Of a stretch of DNA of 60,025 nucleotides, positions 9,746-18,033 are shown piece after piece (within the stretch, counting starts at the first letter, position 1; each line of letters opens with the position of its first letter). The translations under genes and the position numbers were made by a program. Source of the stretch: Nannocystaceae bacterium. Lineage in GTDB: Bacteria > Myxococcota_A > Polyangia > Nannocystales > Nannocystaceae. The stretch covers positions 1-60,025 of the forward strand of contig JAIBBS010000026.1 of the NCBI GenBank assembly GCA_019694555.1. The letters are read 5' to 3'. The notes under the pieces were generated by a model that worked only from the letters and a program-made list of their open reading frames with translations, was not told where the DNA came from and searched no databases.

Positions 9746-11272
9746 ATGCGCAACCATGTCCCCACCGGCGCACGCCCCAGCGCGGCCCCCCTCGCGCCGC
9801 GGCGCCGCCGACGGACCGCGCTGGCCGTCGCAGGTGCGCTCGCGGGCGCAGCCGCGACGCTGACCGCCCCGACGGCGCAGGCCGCCGAGGTCACGCGGGT
9901 CGCGAGCTCGTTCGAAGAGAACAACCGCTTCGACATCCACATGGGGCTGGCCTACACGTTCAACGACAAACGTGCGGCCATCCTGCGCGAGTGGAACACC
10001 GGCGCGCCGACCGACAACGAGAACCGGCTGGTCAAGGACCTGATCTACCGCCAGCAGCGGCACACGCTGACGCCGTCGGTGGAGATCGGCCTGTGGCACG
10101 ACCTGGCGATCTACGCCGCGCTGCCGGTCATCCTCGCCGACAACCGCAGCTACGGCTTCGACCAGCGCGCCGACGACTGCGTCTACGGCGACGACGTGCC
10201 GCCCAACCCCGAGGCGACCTGCGTCAACAAGAACAACAGCACGACCGTGCGCGACGGCCTCATCCCGCGCGACGGCTTCGATGCGACCACCAACGGCGCG
10301 CCGTTTTCCCAGTTCACCGGCCCCGGCACCGAGCTCATCTTCAAGGGCCCGACGCGCCGCGGCATCGATCAGTTCTGGGTCGGGCTCAAGTACGGCATCT
10401 TGAACCAAGAGAAGCGCGCCCACATGCCCAACTGGGTCGTGGGCTTCGAGGGTCGCTTCGGCGTCGGCCGTGCGATGACGTTCTCCCGCGACATCGCGCA
10501 GGAGGATCCCGCGGGCAACCACCGCGTCGGCCGCCGCGTGCACGAGCTGGGGCTGTGGACCTCGCTGAGCCGCCGCCACCGCTTCCTCGATCCGTACTTC
10601 ACCGCGTTCTGGCGGCAGGCCTTCCGCGGCGGTGCGAGCCAGTTCCAGGACTTCTCGAAGTTCGGCGCGCAGACGCTGTCGCAGCCGCAGTCGACCGCGG
10701 GCATGAGCTTCGGCACCGAGATCGTGCCGTGGGAGCGCAAGGCCAAGCAGTTCAAGGTCGCGATCCTGCTCGAGGGCAGCGCGGTGCTGCACTACTCGGG
10801 CCGCGGCTACAGCGAGATCTGGGAGCTGCTCGCGGACTCGCCGGCGATGGTCGGCTCCAACGACCCGACCAAGGCCGGGCAGTGCGACCGCAACGCGGCG
10901 ATGGCGTTCGCGCAGGCCAACCCCGGCGATCCGGGCTACGTGCAGGCCGGCGGCCCGTCGTGCTCGCGCAACAACGGCCTCACCGATCTGCAAGACTACG
11001 GCACGTTCGGCTTCAACGGCGCGCTCAACCTGCACCTGGGCCCGCACGCGCGGCTCATGGCCGGCGTGACGCTGCAGACCGACACGCGCCACTTCCTGAC
11101 CTTCACCAACCGCGGTGACGCCAAGGGCGGCGCGGACGACGATCGCGTGGAGCCGAACACGAAGGAGGTCAACCCGTTGCGCCGCGACGTGGTCGACAAC
11201 GTGGGTCGCCGCTTCATGATCGACGACGTGCTCGACACCTACGCCTACGCGCGCTTCATGCTGATGTTCTAG
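9746..11272 (+). CDS. Predicted outer-membrane beta-barrel protein, unknown function
   Basis: The 508-residue product has an Arg-rich n-region and a hydrophobic stretch ending TAQAAEV, a Sec signal peptide (cleavage near residue 47). The mature part shows alternating hydrophobic/polar strands with many aromatic residues (RFDIHMGLAYTFND, GFEGRFGVGRAM, HLGPHARLMAGVTLQTDT) and ends in an aromatic residue, RFMLMF. Four cysteines occur in a loop region (DDCVYGDD, EATCVNKN) and farther on. No specific family is recognised. It follows the two-component pair but appears to have its own promoter. Confidence 0.7.
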   Translation: MRNHVPTGARPSAAPLAPRRRRRTALAVAGALAGAAATLTAPTAQAAEVTRVASSFEENNRFDIHMGLAYTFNDKRAAILREWNTGAPTDNENRLVKDLIYRQQRHTLTPSVEIGLWHDLAIYAALPVILADNRSYGFDQRADDCVYGDDVPPNPEATCVNKNNSTTVRDGLIPRDGFDATTNGAPFSQFTGPGTELIFKGPTRRGIDQFWVGLKYGILNQEKRAHMPNWVVGFEGRFGVGRAMTFSRDIAQEDPAGNHRVGRRVHELGLWTSLSRRHRFLDPYFTAFWRQAFRGGASQFQDFSKFGAQTLSQPQSTAGMSFGTEIVPWERKAKQFKVAILLEGSAVLHYSGRGYSEIWELLADSPAMVGSNDPTKAGQCDRNAAMAFAQANPGDPGYVQAGGPSCSRNNGLTDLQDYGTFGFNGALNLHLGPHARLMAGVTLQTDTRHFLTFTNRGDAKGGADDDRVEPNTKEVNPLRRDVVDNVGRRFMIDDVLDTYAYARFMLMF

Positions 11273-11282
11273 CGGCGGCGCC

Positions 11283-11648
11283 GTGGCCCGCTCGCTCCAC
11301 GTCGTGTCGTCCGGACCGGCGCCGGACTGTCGACGCTGCGGCGCGTGCTGCCGCAACCCGCTGGAGAACCAGCGCGAGGGCAGCAGCGAGTGGGTCGAGG
11401 TCGGGCCCGACGAACCGCTGCGTCGGGCCTCGCGCCACACCAAGCTGCTGCACACCAACGCCGGGGGCCTGGTGCACCTGCGGCTCGACGACACCGGCCG
11501 CTGCGTCGCGCTGCGCGGCCGCGTCGGCGAGCACGTGACGTGTTCGATCTACGCGCTGCGACCCCGCGGCTGCCGGCGGGTCGAGCCCGGCGATCGGCGC
11601 TGCATGCAGTACCGCGCCGAAGCCGGGCTCGAACCCGCCGCCCGGTAG
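11283..11648 (+). CDS. YkgJ-family cysteine-cluster protein
   Basis: The 121-residue protein has the CxxCGxCC motif of the YkgJ/UPF0153 zinc- or iron-binding family (DCRRCGACCRNP, residues about 15-26), followed by CVALRG, TCSIYALRPRGCRR and a last cysteine in RRCMQY. Such proteins are thought to bind metal or an Fe-S cluster; the function is unknown. The GTG at 11283 begins 10 nt after the barrel gene, so the two are probably cotranscribed. The end converges on the kinase gene with 3 nt between the stop codons. Confidence 0.78.
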   Translation: MARSLHVVSSGPAPDCRRCGACCRNPLENQREGSSEWVEVGPDEPLRRASRHTKLLHTNAGGLVHLRLDDTGRCVALRGRVGEHVTCSIYALRPRGCRRVEPGDRRCMQYRAEAGLEPAAR

Positions 11649-11651
11649 CGG

Positions 11652-14480
11652 CTACGGGCGCGGGGCTTGGGTCGCGAGCGTCTCGAGGCCCAGCCGCACT
11701 GGGTCGTCCGCGCCCAGGTGCTCGAGCAGCGGCTGCGCGCGCTGCAGCGCCAGCGCCACGTCGTCGGGGTCGCGTTGCGCGAGCGCCACGCGCCCGAGCC
11801 CCAGCTGCACCCGCGCCTGATCGCGCGGCTGCGACGAGAGCACGTCGCGGCCGGCCGCGAGGAAGTCCTCCTGCGCGTCCGCGAGTGCACCGCGCGCGAG
11901 CAGGGCCTCGCCGCGCACCAACCGAACGCGCGCCCGCATCGTCGAGACCGGCAGCAGCTTGGGCTCGGGTTCGTCCAGGACCGCGAGCATCGCCGCGGCG
12001 TCGCGCTCGACCTCGGCGAGCTCGCCGGCGTGCAGCCGCACCTCGGCGAGCGCGAGCTGACCCGGCAACCGGCGGTCGCGGTCCTCGTCGGCCGCGGCGC
12101 GCTCGGCATAGCTGCGGGCGCGTTCGGACTGGCCGTGCCGCAGCAGCAGCTGCGCGGCGTCGGCGGCCACGCTGGCCGCGGTCGGCCGGCCGTACTGCAG
12201 CGGGTTGTCGGGCAGCAACGGCAGCAATGCGATCGCCCGATCGGCATCGGCGAGCGCGCCCGCGATCGCGCCGCGCTCGGCCTGCATCTCGAAGCGCTGC
12301 ACCAGCGCCATCGCGTACGTCACCGAGCGCTGGCCCGACGCGCGCTCGACGATCGCCATCGCGGCGTCCTGCTCGGCGAGCGCGGGCTCGAGCTGGTCCA
12401 TGCGCCACAGTGCACCGGCGAGCACGAAGCGCGCGTCGGCGGTGGCACGGCTGTCGGGCCCCCACTGCGCCTGGGTGTTCGCGACCAGCTGCCGCGCCTG
12501 CAGCACGTCGACGTCGTGGCGCAGCAAGCCGCGCGCATCCGCCAGCGTGCGCACGAGCCGATGCCCCTCGCCCAGCTGCTGTCGCGCCAGCGGCACCACG
12601 CGTTCGCGCAGCGCGTCGACCTCCTGCGCCGAGAGCCCGAAGGCCGCGTGGCCGTAGCGCCAGGTCGCGATCGCCAGCAGCGCGAGCGCCTCGGCATCGC
12701 CGGCGGCGTCGGCCAGCGCCAGCGCGGCCGCGAAGCGTCGCTGCAGCAACCGCTCGACCACGTCGGTGGGGTCGATCACCAGCAACGCGTCGAGCCGCGC
12801 GAGCGCAGCCTGCTGCCCGGCCGCCATCGCGGCGGCGCGCGCCTGCTGCAGCAACGGCACCGCCGGCACCACGTCGTCGAGCCGCAGCGAAGTGATCTCG
12901 CCCAGCAACACGGTCGCGTGCACCCACGCGGGATCCTGGCCCTGCGCACGCGCGCGGTCGATGACCTCGCGCGCGAGCGCCTCGGCGCGCTCGTCGTCCC
13001 CCGAGCTCCACAGCGCCCGCGCACGCGCCAGCGCCGAACGGAGCTCGGGCGCGCGGATGTCGGACTCGGGTGCGAGCGCGCGGGCGCCGGGCTCGAGGCA
13101 GCGCGCGGGCTCGCGCAGGCCGGTGAGCAGCAGCGCGACGTTGCCGAGCACCGCGGGGTCGCCCTCGGCCAGCAGATCGCCGATGGCGACGAACCCGTCG
13201 CGATCCTGCTGCAGGCACAGCGCGACCGCGGCGGCCTCGGTCGCGTCGCCATCGGCTTCGGTCGCGGTGCACGAGCGTGCGTACGTGGTCCGCCACGACG
13301 CGGCGTGCGCGGCCAACCGCTCGCCGGCGTGGGCGGCCCCAGGCCCGTCGAGACCGGCCAGCTGCGCCGCGATCGCATCGCGTCGCGGCTCGCCCCACGC
13401 ATCGCCGAGCGCGGCGTGGGCCTGCTCGTCGCAGTCCGCGGTGTGCGGCGCGAAGGCCCGCACGCCCAGCGCCGCGAACGCGGCCGTCATCGCCGAGGCA
13501 CCGGCGATCACCGCGAAGCGCCGTCGCGCCGTCAGCGAGGCCTCGAGCTCGCGCGCGACGCGTTCGCAGTCGAGCTCGCGCTGGTCGCGATCGGCCTGCA
13601 GCCCGCGTCGCAGCAGCCGCCGCAGCCGTGCCGGCACCGCGCCGCCGGGGCTGGGCCAGCGCACGTGTCCCCGCACCACCGCGGTCAGGGTCTCGACCAC
13701 GGTCGCGCCGTCGAACGGGCGACGACCGTACAGCGCCTCGAACAGCGCGACGCACAGGCTCCACACGTCGGCGCGGGCATCGACCGGTCGTCCCTGCACC
13801 TGCTCGGGGGCCATGTACGCGGGCGTGCCGGCCAGCGGGATCGAGCTGGTGACGTCGTGCGGCATCGCGTCCGCCTCGAGCAGCGGCTGGTTGCGCGTGG
13901 TGCCGCGCGTGACCAGGCCGAAGTCGACCACGCACACGCGACCGCGCTCGTCGACCAGCACGTTTTCGGGCTTGAAGTCGCGGTGCACCAGCCCCGCGTC
14001 GTGGGCGGCCGCGAGGCCACGCGCGGCCGCGGCGAACACCGCTGCGATCTCGCGCCACGTTCGCGGGCGCTCTTCGAGCCACGCCCGCAGGGTCCGGCCG
14101 CGCACCAGCTCCATCGCGAGGAACAGCTCGCCGTCGTGCTCGCCCACGTCGTAGACCGCCACGACGTTGGGATGGCTGACGCGGGCCATGGCCTGGGCCT
14201 CGCGCTGCAATCGATGACGCTCGCCGCCGGTGCCCTCGGCACCGAGCAGCTTGAGTGCGACCTCCCGCTCGAGCTCGGTGTCGAGCGCACGCAGGACCAC
14301 GCCCATCGCACCGCTGCCGATCGCGTCGAGCAGGCGGTAGCGGCCGAGCATCGGCGGCGCGTCGCCGAACACGCGCGCGTTCACGAAGGCCTGCAGACGG
14401 CGCCAGCGTCCGCCGGGGCTCGACGCGTTCGGGCCTGTCAGGGTGGTCTGCGAATCGTCGTGGCTGGGCGCGGGATCCAT
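11652..14480 (-). CDS. Transmembrane Ser/Thr protein kinase with C-terminal helical repeats
   Basis: The 942-residue protein carries a complete Hanks-type kinase domain at about residues 48-310: glycine loop GSGAMG, VAIK-like VALK with Lys77, HRDFKPEN with Asp168, DFG at 187-189 and APE in YMAPEQ. A transmembrane segment (321-341) follows. About 590 residues of Ala/Leu/Arg-rich TPR-like helices make up the rest, probably extracytoplasmic. It is the third gene of an operon with a CDF transporter and an ECF sigma factor (46 nt after the sigma gene). It could sense metal or envelope state, but the substrate is unknown. Confidence 0.9.
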   Translation of the reverse strand: MDPAPSHDDSQTTLTGPNASSPGGRWRRLQAFVNARVFGDAPPMLGRYRLLDAIGSGAMGVVLRALDTELEREVALKLLGAEGTGGERHRLQREAQAMARVSHPNVVAVYDVGEHDGELFLAMELVRGRTLRAWLEERPRTWREIAAVFAAAARGLAAAHDAGLVHRDFKPENVLVDERGRVCVVDFGLVTRGTTRNQPLLEADAMPHDVTSSIPLAGTPAYMAPEQVQGRPVDARADVWSLCVALFEALYGRRPFDGATVVETLTAVVRGHVRWPSPGGAVPARLRRLLRRGLQADRDQRELDCERVARELEASLTARRRFAVIAGASAMTAAFAALGVRAFAPHTADCDEQAHAALGDAWGEPRRDAIAAQLAGLDGPGAAHAGERLAAHAASWRTTYARSCTATEADGDATEAAAVALCLQQDRDGFVAIGDLLAEGDPAVLGNVALLLTGLREPARCLEPGARALAPESDIRAPELRSALARARALWSSGDDERAEALAREVIDRARAQGQDPAWVHATVLLGEITSLRLDDVVPAVPLLQQARAAAMAAGQQAALARLDALLVIDPTDVVERLLQRRFAAALALADAAGDAEALALLAIATWRYGHAAFGLSAQEVDALRERVVPLARQQLGEGHRLVRTLADARGLLRHDVDVLQARQLVANTQAQWGPDSRATADARFVLAGALWRMDQLEPALAEQDAAMAIVERASGQRSVTYAMALVQRFEMQAERGAIAGALADADRAIALLPLLPDNPLQYGRPTAASVAADAAQLLLRHGQSERARSYAERAAADEDRDRRLPGQLALAEVRLHAGELAEVERDAAAMLAVLDEPEPKLLPVSTMRARVRLVRGEALLARGALADAQEDFLAAGRDVLSSQPRDQARVQLGLGRVALAQRDPDDVALALQRAQPLLEHLGADDPVRLGLETLATQAPRP

Positions 14481-14526
14481 GGCGGTGACTCCTCACCGGG
14501 GTGGTTCCGGCAGGCCGGTCGCCTGA

Positions 14527-15180
14527 TCACGGCGGCTGCGGGAGCCCGGGGACGAGCCCCGCGCGCAGGGCCTCGGCCCACGCGGCGAGGTCGGTGGCGG
14601 TGCTGTGGGCCAGCTCGGGTGAGCCGGCGTGCGCGGCGATGGCCTCGTCCAGCTGCGCACGCGCGCGACGCAGCCGGCTCGCGACCGTGCCCTCGGGCAG
14701 CTGCAAGACCGCCGCGACCTCGGCGCGGGAGAGGCCCTCGACCAGGGTCAGCTCGAGCAGCACCTGCGCCTGCAGTGGGATCGCGCGCAGGGCCGCGAGC
14801 AACACCCGCTGCTGCCCGCGCGCGTGGATGTGCGACGTCATCGACGGACCCAGCGCCGCGGCCGAGACCGACGCGGGATCGAAGCGATCGTCGGCGCGGC
14901 GGCGGTCGCGGGCCCAGCCCAGCAGCACGTGGTGGGCGATGCCGAACAGGAACGTGCGCGGCGAGGCCTCGCCGCGCCACTGCGCGCGCTTGGTCAGCAG
15001 CACCTCGAAGGTGCGCGCGGTCAGATCGTCGGCCTCGTGCGCCGCGCCGACCTTGGTCGCGAAGAAGCGCGCGATCGCGGGCAACTGTCGCGCGACGAAG
15101 CGACGCCCGGCGGCGGCATCGCCCGCGCACCACGCCTCGAACCACGCGCGCTCGTCGTCCGCGACGGACGCGTCGCTCAC
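14527..15180 (-). CDS. ECF-type RNA polymerase sigma factor
   Basis: The 217-residue protein has region 2 (AHEADDLTARTFEVLLTKR, then SPRTFLFGIAHHVLLGWARD) and region 4 (LTLVEGLSRAEVAAVLQLPEGTVASRLRRARAQL). A short tail follows. The GTG start at 15180 overlaps the stop of the upstream transporter (GTGA); the long upstream reading is antisense-like and was dropped. No anti-sigma factor is adjacent. The next gene is a Ser/Thr kinase, which suggests regulation by phosphorylation, as proposed for some myxobacterial and planctomycete ECF groups. Confidence 0.88.
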   Translation of the reverse strand: MSDASVADDERAWFEAWCAGDAAAGRRFVARQLPAIARFFATKVGAAHEADDLTARTFEVLLTKRAQWRGEASPRTFLFGIAHHVLLGWARDRRRADDRFDPASVSAAALGPSMTSHIHARGQQRVLLAALRAIPLQAQVLLELTLVEGLSRAEVAAVLQLPEGTVASRLRRARAQLDEAIAAHAGSPELAHSTATDLAAWAEALRAGLVPGLPQPP

Positions 15181-16208
15181 GGTGCTCCCGGCATCGCGGC
15201 CAGCGGGCCGCGCAGCTCCACGGTGAGGTGGTGCACCGGCGCGGCAGCGAGGATCGCCGCGCGCAGGGCATCGACGCTGCAGGGCTGCGAGCACGACACC
15301 GCGACGATGCACCCCCAGCGATGCGGCCCCAGCTGCCACGAGTGCAGGTCCTCGATCTCGATGCCCTCGAACGCCCCCAGCGCCTCGCGGATGCGCAGCT
15401 CGGCGCCGGCGTCCGCACTCGCATCGACCAGCTGCGCGGCCGCATCCCGCCCCAGCTGCCACGACCAGCGCAGGATCATGACGGCGCCGACGATCGCCAT
15501 GGCCGGATCGAGCGCGACCCAGCCGAGATAGCGACCACAGACCAGCGCCGCGATCGCGAGCACGCTGGTGAGCGCGTCGGCGACGACGTGGAGGTAGACC
15601 GCCCGGAGGTTGTGATCCCTGCCCCCCCTCCGCAGCTCCCCGTGCCCGTGCCCGTGCCCATGCCCGTGCCCGCCGTGCCCGTGCCCATGCCCGTCATCCC
15701 CATGCCCGTCATGCCCGTGCCCGTGCCCGTGCCCGTGCCCGTGCCCGTCATCCCCCCGCCCGTCATGCAGCAACCGAATGCTCACCAAGTTCACCACCAA
15801 CCCCAACACCGCCACCGGCAGCGCCTCGTCGAAGCGCACCACCCCCGGCGCCCACAGCCGGATCACCGCCTCCACCGCCATCCACGCCGCCGCGACCGCC
15901 AGCAGGATCGCGCTGGTGAACCCCGCCAGCGCATAGACCTTGCCGGTGCCGAACGTGAACATCGCGTGGCCCGCCCGCGTGCGCGCGAACCAGTACGCCA
16001 CCGCCGACAACGCCAGCGCGCCCGCGTGCGTGGCCATGTGCCAGCCATCTGCCACCAGCGCGAGCGAGCGGGTCCACTGCCCGACGACCAGCTCGGCCAG
16101 CATCACGATCAACGTGACCGCGATGACGATGCGCGTGCGGCCCTCGTTGCCCTCGACGCCGACGTGGGTCTCGTGGTCACGCCCCGCGACCGAGGTGGTG
16201 CCGCGCAT
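15177..16208 (-). CDS. dmeF: Cation diffusion facilitator, DmeF-like, with His-rich loop
   Basis: The 343-residue CDF transporter exports divalent metal ions from the cytoplasm in exchange for protons. Six hydrophobic segments are visible. Site-A residues appear in ADGWHMATH (helix 2) and HVVADALTS (helix 5). The helix 4-5 loop (residues about 148-190) is almost entirely His-Gly-Asp, with over 20 histidines. The DGWHMATH form and the long His loop resemble DmeF, a cobalt/nickel exporter; the metal is inferred. A TACAGT hexamer lies 8 nt before ATG 16208. It is the first gene of the sigma/kinase operon. Confidence 0.85.
   Translation of the reverse strand: MRGTTSVAGRDHETHVGVEGNEGRTRIVIAVTLIVMLAELVVGQWTRSLALVADGWHMATHAGALALSAVAYWFARTRAGHAMFTFGTGKVYALAGFTSAILLAVAAAWMAVEAVIRLWAPGVVRFDEALPVAVLGLVVNLVSIRLLHDGRGDDGHGHGHGHGHGHDGHGDDGHGHGHGGHGHGHGHGHGELRRGGRDHNLRAVYLHVVADALTSVLAIAALVCGRYLGWVALDPAMAIVGAVMILRWSWQLGRDAAAQLVDASADAGAELRIREALGAFEGIEIEDLHSWQLGPHRWGCIVAVSCSQPCSVDALRAAILAAAPVHHLTVELRGPLAAMPGAP
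15640..15750. repeat. Hexanucleotide repeat encoding the His-Gly loop
   Basis: The plus strand reads CCCGTG over and over with interspersed CCCATG, CCCGTC and CGCCGTG variants, giving (HG)n and DDGHG on the minus strand. Pure runs occur at the start and at the end of the block. Slippage by 6 bp changes the number of histidines without a frameshift. Confidence 0.85.
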
Positions 16209-16256
16209 CGCCCTTCACTGTAGCAGGGCCGCGCACGCGCCCGCGAGGGCGCCCGC

Positions 16257-17945
16257 TCAGGCGCCCGGCGAGCAGCCGCGGATGCCCAGCTCCGCCTGCG
16301 CGCCCGGGTAGGGATCGCTGCCGCCGGTGAAGAAGGGATCGTCGGCCTGCATCGGCGCGCCGTAGCCGTCGGCGAACACGCCCGCGAGATCGGTGGCCGA
16401 CTGGTTGTTCCAGTCGGTGCACCACACCGCGTCGGCCTGCTCGAGCGAGCGGGTGTAGCTGCTGTCGGCGTCGAGGTCGTACAGCGCCGTGCGACCGGCG
16501 TCGTCCATGCCGAACTCCGCCGCGATGCCGGTTGCGAAGTTCGACTCGTCGCCGCGGCGCGTCACGTACACGATCTCCTCGCAACCGAGGTTGGCGAGCA
16601 CGAGCGTGGGCGCCAGATCGGACCAACCACCGGCGGAGACCTGCGCCGCGCCGTAGGCGTCCTCGGGCAGCTCCAGCGCGCGCGCCAGTCCAGGCTCGGC
16701 CGGCGAGTACGACAGCGCCTCGCCCCAGCTCGCCGTGCCCAGCGACAGGAACTTCGCGGTCTTGCGATCGTCGAAGCCGCGCGGGTTCGACTCGACCTGC
16801 GCCAGGTCGTCGGCCGCGCCCCAGTAGCCGAAGCGGACGTCGTCGAACACGACCGGCATGCTGTACTGCTGCGCCGCGAGATAGTCGGCGCGCGCCTGCG
16901 CGAACGCGTCGACCGCCGCGCCGGTCAACACCGAGGTCGACACCAGCGCCGAGAGCTGCGCGCCGATGGGCTCACCCAGGCGCTGCGGCGTCGCGTCCGG
17001 CATCGCCAGCACCGCCGCGCGGTACTCGGTCACCATCGCGGTGTACTCCTGCCCGCAGGTGCTCGCGCCCAGCGGCAGCGCGGCGATCTCGGCCCAGCTC
17101 TTGTCGCGCGAGGCCTCGGCGCAGCCGTCGAGCCACGCCTGCATGCGCGCCGGATCCTGCGGACCGTAGCCGGCGTAGAAGTCGGCGATGCGGCCGATCT
17201 TCGACACCAGCGCCGGGAAGTCGAGCAGCCCGGGGCGCACGAAGATCGCCTTGGGGTTGCAGCCCATCGCCGCCTGCTCCGGCGTGCAGCCGACCGAGAA
17301 CGCACCCAGCTGGCTCAGCGCGCCCACGATGTCGCGCACGTGGAACTCGGGATCGGGCGAGATGGTGATGGTCTCGACCAGCTCGTCGTTGACGAGGTCG
17401 CGCAGGTCGTCGGACTGCAACAGATCGAGCAGCGCGGTCTGGGCCGCCGCGGGATCGGTCTGCAGCAGCGCCTCGATGCCCGCGTCCTTGAACGCCTTGG
17501 CGATGCCGCCCAGCTGGCCCAACGCGGCGGCCTCGGGCGTCTGCCCCAGCACCGCGGCGTAACCGGTCAGCGACTTGAGCAACAATGCGATGCGCTGGCC
17601 CTGCTCCGCGCGGGTGCACGGCTGCTCGCCGCAGCTCGCGACCGCGGGATTCATCTGCACGCTCTCGAGCAGAAACTGCGTGATGCTGCCCGAGCTGCCA
17701 CCGGCCGAGCCCCACAGCGGCCCGTAGTGCTCGGTGATCCGCGCGAGCGAGGCGAAGTGCGCGAAGATCAGCTGGCCGTTGCCGCGAACCGCCGCGCACA
17801 CGCGACGATCGTCGTCGCCCGCGTCGTCGATGTCGTCACACTTCGCGCCTTCGCAATCGTCCTGCGGGCCATCGTCGGAGCCCTGCCCGCAGGCGGTGGC
17901 GAACAGGGCGGCGAGCAGCAACGAACGACGAGCGTGGCGGAGCAT
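16257..17945 (-). CDS. Patatin-like phospholipase lipoprotein (predicted)
   Basis: The 562-residue product starts with a lipoprotein signal (LLLAALFATAC, lipid-modified Cys19) and a very acidic Asp-rich linker with DDCEGAKCDD. A GNGQ oxyanion-like element (55-58) precedes GGSSG (82-86), matching the GxSxG nucleophile motif with Ser84. A possible catalytic Asp lies in FADGYGAP near the C-terminus (patatins use DGG/DGA, so this is imperfect). It would be an outer-membrane-anchored lipase-like protein. ATG 17945 is preceded by AGGGG. The function is inferred from motifs only. Confidence 0.62.
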   Translation of the reverse strand: MLRHARRSLLLAALFATACGQGSDDGPQDDCEGAKCDDIDDAGDDDRRVCAAVRGNGQLIFAHFASLARITEHYGPLWGSAGGSSGSITQFLLESVQMNPAVASCGEQPCTRAEQGQRIALLLKSLTGYAAVLGQTPEAAALGQLGGIAKAFKDAGIEALLQTDPAAAQTALLDLLQSDDLRDLVNDELVETITISPDPEFHVRDIVGALSQLGAFSVGCTPEQAAMGCNPKAIFVRPGLLDFPALVSKIGRIADFYAGYGPQDPARMQAWLDGCAEASRDKSWAEIAALPLGASTCGQEYTAMVTEYRAAVLAMPDATPQRLGEPIGAQLSALVSTSVLTGAAVDAFAQARADYLAAQQYSMPVVFDDVRFGYWGAADDLAQVESNPRGFDDRKTAKFLSLGTASWGEALSYSPAEPGLARALELPEDAYGAAQVSAGGWSDLAPTLVLANLGCEEIVYVTRRGDESNFATGIAAEFGMDDAGRTALYDLDADSSYTRSLEQADAVWCTDWNNQSATDLAGVFADGYGAPMQADDPFFTGGSDPYPGAQAELGIRGCSPGA

Positions 17946-18033
17946 GATGGATCCCGGTCCCCTTCGCTCCCCCGCGCTCGGGTGAGCCGATGTAGGATAG
18001 CTCCTACCGTTCCCGACGTTCAGGACGAAGAAT

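Noticed and set aside
15476-15766. Separate Thr-Gly repeat protein (MTGTGTG)
   Set aside because: Alternative frame of the exporter's hexanucleotide repeat.
11667-16223. 1518-codon plus-strand frame opposite kinase, sigma and exporter
   Set aside because: All three minus-strand genes have full domain motifs; the plus frame has none.
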